Assembly (NCBI GenBank): GCA_013146195.2
Contig: CM028384.1
Location: 72,515,990 to 72,579,989, forward strand
Length of the DNA: 64,000 bases
Direction of reading: 5' to 3'
From: Codonopsis lanceolata
Taxonomy: Eukaryota > Streptophyta > Magnoliopsida > Asterales > Campanulaceae
Shown piece by piece: positions 35,352 to 46,639 of the stretch. Within the stretch, counting starts at the first letter, position 1, and each line of letters begins with the position of its first letter. The notes under the pieces are model-generated. The model worked only from the letters and a program-made list of their open reading frames with translations. It was not told where the DNA came from and made no database searches. Both the position numbers and the translations under genes were made by a program.

Positions 35352-36483
35352 CTCCCTTTTATTTTACCACTAGTTTTCCTACTCATGCCCTACTTTCAAC
35401 TTCTGAATTTTCTTCTTCGGTGCAGTTGGGTTGGATTTACGGCTCAATCACAGAGGATATTCTAACAGGATTCAAGATGCACTGCCGGGGTTGGAGGTCC
35501 ATATACTGTATGCCAAATCCGCCTGCTTTTAAAGGGTCTGCTCCTATCAATCTATCTGATAGACTTAACCAGGTGCTTCGTTGGGCTCTTGGATCTGTTG
35601 AGATCTTTTTCAGTCGTCACAGCCCTGTCTGGTATGGTTACAAGGGAGGGAATCTTAAGTGGCTTGAACGTTTATCCTATGTCAACACAACTGTCTATCC
35701 TTTCACCTCTATACCTCTTCTTGCTTACTGTACCCTTCCTGCAATCTGCTTGCTCACTGGGAAGTTTATTATGCCAGAGGTAAGAAGATAACTCATTCTT
35801 ATTAGCTACTAACCAAATAATTACTCCAAACACATTAATCTTCAGCTTTTCAAACTACTTCTTCAATTAGTTAATTCAAAATTGATTTCACTCTTATTCA
35901 GATAAGCACTTTGGCAAGTCTCTTTTTCATTTCTCTATTTCTTTCAATCTTTACGACGGGCATTCTTGAGCTGAGGTGGAGTGGAGTCAGCATAGAGGAA
36001 TGGTGGAGAAATGAGCAATTTTGGGTCATAGGTGGTGTGTCTGCACATCTCTTTGCTGTTGTCCAAGGTCTTCTCAAGATTTTGGCCGGAATCGATACAA
36101 ACTTCACAGTCACATCAAAGGCATCTGATGACGAGGATTTTGGAGAGTTATATGCGTTTAAATGGACTACCCTTCTTATTCCTCCAACGACTATCTTAAT
36201 CATTAACCTTGTTGGGGTTGTGGCTGGAATCTCTGATGCTATAAACAATGGGTACCAATCATGGGGTCCTTTATTTGGAAAGCTCTTCTTTGCATTTTGG
36301 GTGATTGTGCATCTCTACCCATTCCTAAAAGGTTTAATGGGAAAGCAGAACAGGACACCAACCATTGTTGTGATATGGTCCATACTTCTTGCTTCCATCT
36401 TCTCCTTGCTTTGGGTCCGAATTGACCCATTTGTGTTGAAAACTAAGGGGCCTGATGTCAAGCAGTGTGGAATCAATTGCTGA
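31735..36483 (+). CDS. CESA7: Cellulose synthase catalytic subunit, CesA7 type (thirteen exons, one frameshift)
   Basis: Family-2 glycosyltransferase that polymerises UDP-glucose into beta-1,4-glucan in the plasma-membrane rosette. The N-terminus (MEAGAGLVAGSHNRNELVVI) and tail (DVKQCGINC) match the secondary-wall CesA7/IRX3 class, which works with CesA4 and CesA8. Exons: 31735-31809, 31929-32124, 32248-32443, 32552-32645, 32735-32858, 33104-33370, 33644-33989, 34082-34345, 34444-34656, 34767-34980, 35075-35271, 35426-35779, 35902-36483. Seen: a RING-type zinc finger (CEICGD...CPQCKTRYK), two N-terminal membrane spans, catalytic DDG (exon 7), DCD (exon 9), TED and QVLRW (exon 12), the cysteine-rich plant-specific loop (DCCPCFGRR), then the C-terminal membrane helices. 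All phases fit except exon 3, which is one base short: near 32390 CCG-AAGAC stands where CCG-GAAGAC (P-E-D) is expected. As written, translation stops just after the exon 3/4 junction; with the base restored the protein is about 1040 residues. Confidence 0.95.
33431..33541 (+). mobile_element. SINE in CesA7 intron 6
   Basis: Same family as the SINE at 26514: GGTGGGAGAGATGGCAAAGG and AGGTCCTTAGTTCCAATCCC (box B partly decayed), then ACCAACAAGGGGTGACAC and an A tail. It is flanked by the direct repeat TTGATACTTGGAA (33418-33430 and 33542-33554). It starts 60 bp after the exon 6 donor and leaves both splice sites intact. Confidence 0.85.
35300..35347. repeat. (GA)n microsatellite in CesA7 intron 11
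   Basis: About 23 GA dinucleotides between the exon 11 donor at 35272 and the exon 12 acceptor at 35425. It produces long false reading frames of alternating Arg and Glu on the plus strand and Ser and Leu on the minus strand. Confidence 0.97.
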
Positions 36484-36691
36484 AATACTTACTTCAATCT
36501 TTCTTTATTTTTTTCAAGGATATGTATCAGTGAGATGCAGTGAAGAAGAAATAATTCTAGAATGACGTTTTGCTGAAAAGGCGACATGCACACAGTTTTG
36601 TATATTAAAAATTCTGTTAAGATTCTTGCAAGTTAACACTTTGTGTATATTTCTGAACTCATAGCTCAGAACTACGAACTCAAAACAAGTA

Positions 36692-36946
36692 CTCCCTCCA
36701 TCCCTAAATTATCGTCCTTTCCTTTTTCGTCCGTCTCAAAATAATTGTCTAGTTTGAAACTTACCTTTTTAGAACATCACTTTTACCACTTTACCCTTAC
36801 TTTTTCACTCTACTTTAATTATGAGCCACATACACATGGGCTTTAAAGGAAACTACACATTAAACTAATATAAATAATCAAGTCAATTGTTTTTTCTTAA
36901 ACTATGCGCCGGGTCAACTAGGACGATTATTTAGGGACGGAGGGAG
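36692..36946. mobile_element. Stowaway-like (Tc1/mariner) MITE, copy 2
   Basis: A 255-bp element with ends CTCCCTCCATCCCTAAATTA and the inverse TTTAGGGACGGAGGGAG, flanked by TA. Its termini are better preserved than those of copy 1 at 11238. A third, truncated relative lies at 44850-44990. It sits about 210 bp downstream of the CesA7 stop codon, near or inside the 3' end of that transcript. Confidence 0.9.
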
Positions 36947-38855
36947 TAGCTCAGAACTCAGAACTCAGTACTTGAGTCTCGTGCAGAACATGATGCAGCG
37001 TTTTTCTAGTTACTGAATCAAATTGGAAGGAGCTTGCATAACTGAATATACCACAAAATGCAGTTTTCTTGTTGCTAATTACCTCGTAGTTCATACTTCA
37101 AGGATGATCAAAGCAGGCTGCGAATCAGTATATGATCAAGAACTCGGCCAATAAAAGATGGAAAAACAACTTAAAGAGACAAGACAAGTGGTTTTACTTG
37201 ATAGAGCATATTGACCATTACTATTGATCGGAATAGCAAGTTACAGGAAGTGCTCATTCTATGAAGTGTACTTCAAAATATCATATTGAAACCGGAGCAA
37301 ATTCAAACGAGGCAAATTACCTTTTTCACACTTAGCTGCAGTAAAGCCTCCCATTTCAAGCCAGGAATAAGTCAAAAATGTAATCATGTAGGAATTAAGG
37401 GAGGACGCCCTGAAAAGAGACAAGGCAAATCAACAAGTTTAGGTAGTATAATGGAAAAGAACATAGCATATGACAAGGAAAGAAAAGAAAAAGACCAAGG
37501 TTCAAACTCTGACATTCTCAAGCAGACTCTGGCACATCCCCACAACCTTTTCAGGACACAAAACAAGGGTTCAAACTCTGCCAATCCCATCCTGTTCAAC
37601 TAAGTAAAGAATTTGATGCTCATACAGTACCAAAAGAATATTATCACCCTTACTTCTGCTTAAGAGAAGACAACTGAGCGACAATCAAACTTCAATGATA
37701 CTCACCACATGGTGGGTTGCAAGAAACGTCAACTATCCTTATCTATCTCTGAATGTACAACTATATCAGATATGGCTTGAGCTCCAAAATATTTTTACTT
37801 CATAAATAAAATCGGCATAATAACTACAAGCAATCAGCTGCATTAAGGGGGGGGGGGAGAGAGATAGAGAGAAAGAGAGTTTTCCTGTTAGGTTTTATTT
37901 AAACCGTTACATCACTGTTCTAATAGACAAAGTTTACCAGAAGGTACTCTAAAGTGTAAACAAATCGAGGGAGTATTTCTGTTTTGTATCCATGAATGTT
38001 AATTACCAAACAAAATAGACAAGATTCTCTTTTGCAGGATAAGGCAATATTTATTTTTAAAGGAAAACAAGAGAGGAGATTTTTTTTTTTTTTGAAAAGT
38101 CTTTCATAGGTGTATCAAAGAGTTAATTATTTAAGATGCCTGCTATTACAAAGGTGTTCTTATATCACAAAAATTGCACCACACAAGAGTCTATTGAATA
38201 AAACATAAGAAATTAGAGAATATAATGAAGGTATGGCAAGAAAATACCAATCTGGCTTGCTGGCCCTTATCCTAATCCGAGAAAGATTGATTGACATGGA
38301 AACCCATAGCCTATCTCTGGTAACAAACAAAAAATGGTAAAGAAGAGCCTTGATATGAGATTGTAGGCAAGAATCAAACTCACATGTTCATTAGAGTCCA
38401 TTAGAGTCCATAGGTGTTTATTCCTATTTGCTGTTAGGGATAACAAAAGAAAAATAGTTAAAGCTATTACACTAATCTATGCTACATTCCACAAAAAAAC
38501 TCTTAATTCTGTCTAGCCTCAGCACAATCAAAATATTACCTATCTTCTTTGCAGATGATATGTTCCTTACTACTACTGCCTCTGTACACCAAACTCTACC
38601 GGAATACCTTTGCCACTGTACTGTTTGAGGCCAATAAGAATGATGTATCAGCTGGAAAACTGCCGTCTCTAATGTTGTGATAGGCTGCCATGCATTCAAA
38701 TAATGACAGTCCAGCAAGTGCCTATGAACATCTGCTTCAGATCCCTGGGCAAAAATTTCACGTACCCTTTTACACTCCCCATTTGAAAATAAACGAAATG
38801 ATCAAATACAATTCCCATCCTCTATACCATCACCTCAATCGAAGCAAAGAGATTT
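36947..38855. other. Region between CesA7 and the PPR gene
   Basis: I see no gene. Short open stretches (37286-37603 and others) match no family. There is a G run followed by a GA-rich tract at 37849-37881 and a short duplicated TTAGAGTCCA near 38390-38410. The two flanking genes converge here, so this stretch holds both 3' UTRs and their polyadenylation signals. Confidence 0.4.
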
Positions 38856-41243
38856 TCACCAATAATCTCCACAAGAACATAAACCATCTCTGAAGTGATG
38901 AAATCTATTGGCATCTCTCACAACAATAACTCTCTCGGTGATCTTCGATATGAATTTTGTAAAGTTATGGCAGTCTAAACAAACTCGTAAATTCTTAATG
39001 ATCCTGATCTCGGTTCCCGATTCGGTATTTATAAGCCCAAACGCAATAGCCAATTTTTCACTGTGAACGTTTACCATCAGCTCCTTCTCTTCTTCCTCGA
39101 CATCGTGCAATGCCGTGACAGTCTCTGTCAAAAATCCAGCTTCTCTCATCTTTCCCATCAACTTCTCCAGCATGGAGTAAAGTGCAGTAGCTTGTGGGTG
39201 AGATCTTTGACCGGATGTAAAGACATGTGGGGTCTTATCAACCTCAATCAGAGTGCACCCAGGAGTTTTTGCTAGATTTCTCTTCCTAATCACCTGCCTA
39301 ACAGAAGCAGCTTGAGAATAGGCCCGGTCAGCGCAGTATATATTGGAGAGTAAGACATGATACCCTATGTTTTCTGGGTCCAATTCAAACAATTTATCAG
39401 AGGCTATGCGAGCTAGATTAGTGTTCTTGTGGATCATGCAAGCACCAAGCAATGAACCCCACACAGCAGGACCTGGATCAACAGGCATTGTGTTTATAAA
39501 ATCCAAGGCCTTTTCTAATTTTCCAGCGCGACCAAGGAGGTCAACCATGCAGGCATAATGCTCGGCAAAGGGTTCAAACCCATGATCCTGGACCATAGCA
39601 TTAAAAATCTCCTCTCCTTCTTTCACCAACCCGGCATGGCTACAAGCATACAAGATAGCAATGAAACTAACCCCACTTGGGGAAACGTTATACTCCACCA
39701 TCTCCGCAAACAACTTCAATGCCTCATGTGCATGCCCATGGAGACCATAACCAGATATCATGGAATTCCACGTCACCACATTTTTCTCCGGCATGCTGTC
39801 AAAGATTTCCCGGGCCTCTCCAATGCTTCCACACTTGGCATACATGTCAATTAAAGCAGTTGAGACATAAATGCTGGATTTGAGATTCTCCTTAATTATC
39901 AAGTCATGCACCCATTTTCCTAGAGTTAGGGCACCAAGTTGAGCACATGCTGAAAGAATACTGGTAATCGTGACAGGATTGGGAGGGATTTCAAATTTTT
40001 GCATTTCTTGGAAGAGAGATATTGCCTTTTCTGTAACCCCATTTTGAGCATAACCTGAAATCATAGCATTCCAAGCTGGCACACTTTTCTCAGGGGATTC
40101 ATCAAAAAGCTTCCTTGCTAATTCTAGCTCATTCAGTCGACTATAGACAGTAGTTAATGCAGTTGCAACTGAAGTTTTCAAAAGTAAACCACTTTTGAAA
40201 CACAAACTATGGATCGCACCTGTAAGATCCAGATGACCGAACGGATAAAACACAGGAATCAAACCAACAAGGGTACTCGAAGTAACTTTCTCCCCTGAAA
40301 CAAGCATTTCTTCAAACAGTCCAACAGCAGACCCCAATTCATTGTTACAAGTAAACCCCGAAATCATTGCATTATAAGATATCAAATCTGGCTGCGCAAT
40401 CATCCCAAACAACCGCCTCGCCATCCACAACTCCCCACACTTTGAGTACAAGGAAATAAGCCCTGTAAGAACATGATCATGACAATGAAACCCAATCTTA
40501 ATCGAAAGACACTGAATCATCATCCCTACTCTCAAATCCCCCATCTCAGCTACAGCAGTTAGCACAGCAGCCACTGTAGTGGAATTAAACCGTGCCCCCT
40601 TCACAATCATATTTCTAACAATCCGTAATGCATCCTCAAAACATCCGCTCCTAACAAACCCAGAAATCATGGTATTCCACAACACCGTATCCGGCTCAGT
40701 AATTTTATCAAACACCTTACACGCATACCCAACCTTTGCAAACTTAAGGTACATATCAACAATGGCAGACCCAACAAACAAATCCGACGCAAGCCCATTA
40801 ACAATTGCATGCCCATGTAACAAAATCCCAGCCTTTTCACATCCCAATTTCGATGAAGCTGAAATGGTGAACGCATAGGTGTAGTTATCAGGCTCAAGGG
40901 AAGTATATTTTATAAGTTTGAGGTATAGAGAAAGGGTATCTGAGGGGAAATTGTTGCGGGAGAAGCCTCTAATGAGAGCATTATAGAGGAAAAGATCAGG
41001 TTTGGGGAAAGTGGAACAAAGGAGGGATGATTGGGTGATGGCGCCAAGGTCGTTGAGTTTTTGGGTTAGTTTGGTGATGGTTATGAGGTCGTTGGTTAGA
41101 CCGTTATGGATGATTTGGGCGTGGGTTTGGCTGAGCTGAGACTGTGTTGTGGCTCTGTTGATTACGTTGAGGAAGAAGTTGCGGTCACGTCGGGCTATGC
41201 TAATCATCTGGTTTGAGAAGGTGGTGGTCATGGAGTTGGTCAA
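38856..41243 (-). CDS. DYW-class pentatricopeptide repeat protein (At4g30700/MEF29-like)
   Basis: A 795-residue PLS-class PPR protein in one exon. Such proteins read single-stranded organelle RNA through their repeats and direct C-to-U editing; the DYW domain is the cytidine deaminase. The first 45 residues are Ser/Thr-rich with few acids and could be a mitochondrial or plastid presequence. Repeats run from about residue 85 to 600, with clear P, L and S motifs such as PDLFLYNALIRGFSRN, PDTVLWNTMISGFVRSG and KNVVTWNSMISGYGLHG. E and E+ motifs follow (VWGSLLGACMIHKN; TPGCTLIEVD). The DYW domain is intact: HSEKLA with the catalytic His and Glu, then CLDCH zinc ligands, then HHFRDGLCSCGDYW at the terminus. 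Sequence and the adjoining IF3 and QWRF genes suggest the counterpart of Arabidopsis At4g30700 (MEF29). No defects are seen. The start could also be MTTTF, four residues in. Confidence 0.95.
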   Translation of the reverse strand: MTNSMTTTFSNQMISIARRDRNFFLNVINRATTQSQLSQTHAQIIHNGLTNDLITITKLTQKLNDLGAITQSSLLCSTFPKPDLFLYNALIRGFSRNNFPSDTLSLYLKLIKYTSLEPDNYTYAFTISASSKLGCEKAGILLHGHAIVNGLASDLFVGSAIVDMYLKFAKVGYACKVFDKITEPDTVLWNTMISGFVRSGCFEDALRIVRNMIVKGARFNSTTVAAVLTAVAEMGDLRVGMMIQCLSIKIGFHCHDHVLTGLISLYSKCGELWMARRLFGMIAQPDLISYNAMISGFTCNNELGSAVGLFEEMLVSGEKVTSSTLVGLIPVFYPFGHLDLTGAIHSLCFKSGLLLKTSVATALTTVYSRLNELELARKLFDESPEKSVPAWNAMISGYAQNGVTEKAISLFQEMQKFEIPPNPVTITSILSACAQLGALTLGKWVHDLIIKENLKSSIYVSTALIDMYAKCGSIGEAREIFDSMPEKNVVTWNSMISGYGLHGHAHEALKLFAEMVEYNVSPSGVSFIAILYACSHAGLVKEGEEIFNAMVQDHGFEPFAEHYACMVDLLGRAGKLEKALDFINTMPVDPGPAVWGSLLGACMIHKNTNLARIASDKLFELDPENIGYHVLLSNIYCADRAYSQAASVRQVIRKRNLAKTPGCTLIEVDKTPHVFTSGQRSHPQATALYSMLEKLMGKMREAGFLTETVTALHDVEEEEKELMVNVHSEKLAIAFGLINTESGTEIRIIKNLRVCLDCHNFTKFISKITERVIVVRDANRFHHFRDGLCSCGDYW

Positions 41244-41422
41244 CTCTGCACCATATCAAATTGGGCGGGAAAGATTTTTCCTTTTTTCCTTTTTACTGGA
41301 TAAAGTTAATCTTGCAATTTAAACATAATCCTTGTTTTTCCACCAAAATAATACTTTATATATCTTTAATTATTAGACTTTTAAAAAATTGCATTATTTT
41401 GAAACGAGGCACTAAAATAAAA

Positions 41423-42559
41423 AGGTCGTGTTATTGAGATCAACGTTCTTCCAAGTTGACCCTTATTTTTATTTTTTCTTAATCATAAAAATACTCTTAA
41501 GTTTAAAGATAATTATACACTTACAGCTGATAAATAAACCCCCATCTTATTTTTCTAAAAACCAAAAAAACATCTAAGTAAACCCCCACCACAAAATAAA
41601 TGTACCCCCATTTTCTTAACTTCAAAATGTTCATCTCCTTTCATCTCAAACTAAACTCCTGAACACATACTCATTTTTCTCAAGTCATTGTTCTTTAAAC
41701 ATTTCTTCTTTCTCCAACAAATATACCTTTTTATTCCCAAACATAGCTTGTCCTCCTTCATCTTCCCATTCTTTTGTTGTGAAAACCTTCTTCCACAACC
41801 AAAACTCTTTTTCAACTTCCCAAAAAAACCTATGGCTTCAACATATGGTGTGAAGAAATCAAGCATGGATGAAAAAAAGAAGCTAATATGATTATTGTGG
41901 TAAACATTTAAAATGTTTTTTTTTTGCTTAGAATTGTTTAAAAAATATTTTTTTTCTTCTTAAAAAAGAGTTTTTAGTCGTGTACGGTTCAGACATGGAG
42001 TTCTGAACATTTCTGATATGTTCCACCCAAGGTGGCTGAACATTTCTGATTTGTTCCACCCAGGGTAGCCGAACATTTCTGACTTGTTCCACCCTGGGTG
42101 GCCGAACATTTCTGATTTGTTCCACTCTGAGTGACCGAACTTTTTGTAAATGTTCAACTGGTGGCGGCTAAACACTCTACATACCTCTTTTGTCCATTTT
42201 TCAACTGCAAGAGGAGATGAAGATAAGTTATGATGAAGATGGCTTTGTGTTTTGGGGAAAGGATTGCACAGAAAAATGAGCAGAAGGATTGAGCGTGTGT
42301 ATGGAGATAGCGTAGAAGCCGTCTTCTTCGAATGGATGGGAGAGGGGGGTATTAGTTTATTTGAAGATGGATAGTGGGGTGTTGGGTTTTGAGGGTGGGT
42401 AATTTAACATTTTACATTGTGTGTTCAAAATTAGGAAGAGTAAAATAGGAAAACAAGTGGGGGTACACTCATAGGTATCAAAGTATTTTAAAATAAGGTG
42501 GGGGTATAGTTAGATATGGGGTCAACTTGGAGGATATGGGGATCTAAATAATGCGACCC
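41423..42559. mobile_element. Second nonautonomous Mutator-like element, upstream of the PPR gene
   Basis: An element of 1137 bp with matching ends: AGGTCGTGTTATTGAGATC at the left and the inverse of GGGTCGCATTATTTAGATC at the right. Both continue inward with CCTCCAAGTTGACCC-type and AACCCCCACC-type sequence. It is flanked by an exact 9-bp direct repeat AAAATAAAA (41414-41422 and 42560-42568), as expected for Mutator-like elements; the repeat is low in complexity, so the inverted ends carry most of the weight. No transposase is present. It ends 180 bp before the PPR start codon and probably lies in or next to that promoter. It contains the 33-bp tandem repeat listed separately. Confidence 0.82.
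42010..42170. repeat. 33-bp tandem repeat inside the Mutator-like element
   Basis: Four to five copies of a 33-bp unit whose best form is GTTCCACCCTGGGTGGCCGA followed by ACATTTCTGATTT. Each unit holds an inverted repeat (CCACCCTGGGTGG) that could fold into a hairpin. Because 33 is a multiple of three, the minus strand stays open and reads as an 11-residue repeat (WNKSEMFGHPG in one frame, EQIRNVRPPRV in another). Confidence 0.85.
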
Positions 42560-42568
42560 AAAATAAAA

Positions 42569-44422
42569 TTATACTAACATTTTGGTCCTTATACTAAGAA
42601 ACATTGATTAGTTGGTCCTTATGACATTTTAATTATGTACATGGTCTATATACTTGACTTTTGCTCCTTTCTACCAAATTATCCAAATACCCATAGTGCC
42701 CTTACTAAGTGAAGAAGAGTGAGGAATAAATTGATGTTGGTCATCGAGGTAGGACGACCTTGGCTAAGTAAGGTCGTCGGCTGCCCAGCCTTCAATTCTG
42801 GGTTAGGGGCATAAAGCTGCTAAGGAAAAAAGCGACCATGATAAATGGAGCCCCACTTAGGGTTTGTGGCCCTAGTGAGAGAAGGTCGTTGGTTGATTTC
42901 AACGTAAGAAAAAAAACACTAGCCTCGATTTGGAAAGAGTATCTGCCTCAATTGATAGGGGCAAGTGCGGTTTGACGACGAGGAGCTCTCCAGAATCTAG
43001 CTATGTCAAATTTTGTTTGCATGGGGGTGAGGGCAAGACCTTGTTTAAATGGGTGCGACGTTTAGTATCACTCTTTTATTTAACCTTTTCTTAAACTTAC
43101 AGTTAGCAAATGATATTTAGTCATTCACCTCTTTTAATCTCCATAAGTGCCTCCCCAAGCTCCATAGTCGGCATCACTACTCTCTTGTATCTCCGCGTCT
43201 CTCTCCAATCTATGCAAGTGACCTTTGGCAATGACATTCTCATTAAACCGACTACGTGTGCTTGTTTGTTGCAGTTTATTTGGAGTGACTTTTGACTTTC
43301 GAAAAAACCATATTTAGAGTGTTTGTTTCAACTTATAAGCCAAAAGCCAATAAGTAAGGTACAACACCCTTTATGCATTGAAAAACCAAAGCTAAAAAGT
43401 AAAAATTTAAGCTTTTTTTGGTTTTTTTAAAACATGAAAATAACTATTCATTAATAAATATTTGATTATTCTCATTTCATCATTTTATGAAATATGCATA
43501 AAAATATGAATACTAATTTTCAAGTTTTTTTTAACAAATAATTATAACAACTCATAAGCAGTTTTTCAACAGCTGTAACAAACAATCTATCATGCAATCA
43601 GCCACAAGTCATTCAACCATCAGCTTAAGCTATCAACCATAAGTTATAAGCCATCAGCCACAACAAACGAGCCTTACTAGATATAACAAATTCCCACAAA
43701 ATTCCAACCATTAATTTGGTCATACTCCTAAATCAAAAGGACCAGTGCGGTAAAAAAAAAAAATTCAATTATAAACGTGAAATTTGTCATTCTTCTTGGC
43801 TTGCTATAATTTTCTTTGGTTAGCAATGATGAGCCCCACCTTATCAAGCTTGTGAATGTTGGGAACATTGTAGTTCTAAGCAATATAAATTCTGAACACT
43901 ATGTCCACCATGAGCAAGAAACTTTTCTCATCTTCTGGATATATTATTTTTACATGATGAAATTAAGTAACTAGTTAACGTTGTTCTTAATTAACTACTT
44001 TTTGTTTTATTTAAATTGTTATTTCATGAAGATTGATCATTGATGTAAATTGTAGACTTACCAGTATCTTTGACACCATGTCTATAACATAATGTCAGTA
44101 TGAGACCAAATCAATATGTGATCAAGGTTTTGTAGATAGTGACTGCTGAGAATATTAATTTTAGGGGGTGATTTTAAAATGAGGAGAGAAAAAAAAAGGG
44201 AGACTGCTGTGAATATTAATTGTAGGGGTGACTTTTTAATATGTAAAGAAAAAAGAGGGAGTTAAAAGAAGGTAACCACATTTACACGTAGATGTGAGGG
44301 TTAATTAGTTATTCCCAACGGTTAAAAATTTCCAAATGATTTAATCTGAGCCAGTAACTAGCTTTTGTCAAATTGAAATGTGAGGACAGAGTTGTATTGT
44401 ATTATAGACTAGTATATGTGTC
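42569..44422. other. Intergenic DNA, no gene recognised
   Basis: AT-rich sequence without a convincing coding region. A possible MITE with imperfect ends (GTTTGTTTCAACTTATAAGCC near 43323 and the inverse GGCTTATAACTTATGG near 43640) lies at about 43318-43675. Its ends are too diverged, and no target duplication is clear enough, for me to list it as a defined element. Confidence 0.35.
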
Positions 44423-44430
44423 CGTGCCAT

Positions 44431-44685
44431 TAGGGGTAGCAATGACTGACACGACACGATAGTACGAACCAGCACGACACGATTATAAAACACAATTGCA
44501 GAGACAAATGATACGATAAGACCAACACGACACGACATGACACGAAACACGACATGAAAGACACGAAATTGTTAATATATTCAAAATAATAGTTATTGTT
44601 ATATTTATGATCAAATTAGATATATAGCATGAAAATACGATAGTGAGGCACGAACACAACACGATAGTACGAATTGCCACCCCTA
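44431..44685. mobile_element. hAT-like MITE with 8-bp target duplication
   Basis: A 255-bp element with ends TAGGGGTAGCAAT and ATTGCCACCCCTA. It is flanked by the exact 8-bp repeat CGTGCCAT (44423-44430 and 44686-44693). The interior repeats CACGACACGA on one side. An 8-bp duplication with a TAGGGGTGGCAA-type end is typical of plant hAT-derived MITEs. Confidence 0.9.
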
Positions 44686-44693
44686 CGTGCCAT

Positions 44694-45879
44694 AGGCACG
44701 ATGTCGGTAAGGGATTAATTCAATGAATGGTCGGGATAAACAAAACTCATAATTAACGGGGTAATTCAAACAAAACTCACAACTAAAAGTTTTATATGTA
44801 ATTATAGATGAGTAATTCAAACAGTTAAAACTTATAAGTGAAGGAAACTTACCTTTTTAGAACATCACTTTTACCACTTTACCCTTACTTTTCACTCTAC
44901 TTTAATTATTTATTTGAAAACTACACATTAAACCAATATAAATAACAAGTTAATTGTTTTTTTATATATTTTAAGAGACGGAGGGAATAGTTTGTATTAG
45001 CATAAATTCTCGATTAGGAAATGGATCGTCGGTTGTATTTAAAAAGTTTTTAAATCAACAATTTGATCTATCATTTAAACCCTGAGCTCTTTTATAATAT
45101 AGATATTTGTTTAAATAAAATACTAGTTTGTATTAGCATAAATTTCTTCGATTGATTTTGACATCAGAAATAAGAAGAATGATATTATGCCAAACCGCAC
45201 TTTTGGCATCGATTTTTTTTTTTTTCTTTTTGAAAGATCTTCATTAATGACATTTTTGTCATTTGACAACAATTTTAGTTACATAAATGTCCAAAAAATT
45301 GATGGTTCTAGATGAAAACATGTTTCTAAAATTGTTACTATTAAAAATAAAATGGCAAACCCATACGCCAGTATGCTCTAGTCATATCATACTAGTACCA
45401 TTATATTTTGTTTCAACGACCACCAATTACCGATGCGCAAGACGAAATTGAGGGAGAGAGAGAGAGACAAAAGTTGTTGCAATATTTCACATTTGGAAAA
45501 AGTTTGTGTAAAGTCGCCTTACGAATATTTTTTGTATGACGAATCATTTTACCCAACCCATCATATATTGATGGATTGAGCTGTGAGAGAGTGTCGTTTC
45601 AATTCGTCTTACGATTAAGATCCATAAGACAGTTTTACAGGAGACTACTCTTCACACTTCGAATGCCCGACCGTAACTCAATTTCCATTACATGGATAAT
45701 TAACTTTTCGTTGATACAAAATCGTAAAAATAAATTTATCTCTTATTCTTTTGGTAAATTTAAAGTTAGGCGAAAATAGACATATCTATTATATATTTGT
45801 GTAACCTCTTTTTAAATCATTCCATTCAAAATAGATGCTATTTTATATATTTAAATAACTTCTTTTTAAACATTGATAG
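44694..45879. other. Intergenic DNA with a truncated MITE
   Basis: No gene is seen. At 44850-44990 a truncated relative of the Stowaway-like family found at 11238 and 36692 is recognisable (TACCTTTTTAGAACATCACT, ending GACGGAGGGAA). The rest is AT-rich without clear structure. Confidence 0.45.
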
Positions 45880-46526
45880 TGAGCTGTCTTGCCCAAACGG
45901 CCCAAATAGTGGTCACGTGTTAGGCATGTGACCACGAGCAGGGCACGTGCCTGTACTAAACATCGAGCATAGACATGCGTTCGGCTCTTATGCGAGCATG
46001 TCTTCCACACTGAGCATAGATATACGCTCGGCTTCTATGCGAGCATATCCAACAAACCACCACCCCCTTATTGGCTGTGGGTCAAGTATATAGCGAGCAG
46101 GAGACTCCGGCGAAGAGAACACACCAAACCTACTCGACAATGCTGGTAACATTCACCCAGAACATGGGGGTTAATGCCGTAAAAACCATCCCCACATTCG
46201 AACGTGGCCTAGTTAATGCCTCACTATCCAAACTCGGGCAATTAGTGTTCATTACCCGGCAGTTAATGTCGAGGGCTATATAAACCTCTCTTCATCTTGG
46301 GGAAAAGGTATGTTCTATTTCTACAAGCCTAAACTCTGTCAAATTGCCTTTGCACTTGTGTGTTGTATTGATTATCACACCGGAATGCCTTTGCAGGGGA
46401 GCCCTTGTCCAGTTTACGTGTACTTTGACTGTTTTGACAGGTTTGGGTCGTGAAGTTAACAAAACCGAGATACTTACAAGTTTTATAAGCCCAACAACAT
46501 AGTGTATCGCATATTTTGGATACATC
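45880..46526 (+). repeat. 5' LTR of the nonautonomous element
   Basis: Left copy of the direct repeat. It carries two GAGCATAGA-YAYGYGCTCG-type internal repeats near 45965-46050, the TATA box TATATAAA at 46277-46284, and the shared segment TTTGACTGTTTTGACAGGTT near its 3' side. It ends GGATACATCA. Confidence 0.85.
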
Positions 46527-46529
46527 AGT

Positions 46530-46598
46530 TGGTTGCCGGGAATCGAACACGGGTCTCCTGGGTGAAAGCCAAATATCCTTACCGCTGGACGACAATAG
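46530..46598 (-). other. Near-complete tRNA-Glu(UUC) copy at the primer-binding site
   Basis: Read on the minus strand, these 69 bases follow a plant tRNA-Glu: ATTGTCGTCCAGCGGT (D arm), GGCTTTCACCC (anticodon loop with TTC), then GTTCGATTCCCGGCAA (T arm), ending CCA. The 3' half of the acceptor stem is missing about five bases, so it is not a functional gene. A primer-binding site is normally only about 18 bases complementary to a tRNA 3' end; here the likeness runs through the whole tRNA. Confidence 0.7.
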
Positions 46599-46639
46599 AA
46601 GTGAAATAAAAAGCAAACCATTTAGCGAGAAGGCATGGG

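Noticed and set aside
35053..35465. Arg/Glu and Ser/Leu repeat proteins around the GA run
   Set aside because: Products of the (GA)n microsatellite in CesA7 intron 11 joined to neighbouring exon sequence.
39063..39883. Plus-strand ORFs opposite the PPR gene
   Set aside because: Antisense to a continuous, fully conserved DYW-PPR coding region.
43318..43675. Defined MITE
   Set aside because: The ends are only loosely inverted and I could not find a convincing target duplication.
46530..46598. Functional tRNA-Glu gene
   Set aside because: The 3' half of the acceptor stem is missing, so the stem cannot pair, and it lies exactly where an LTR element has its primer-binding site.
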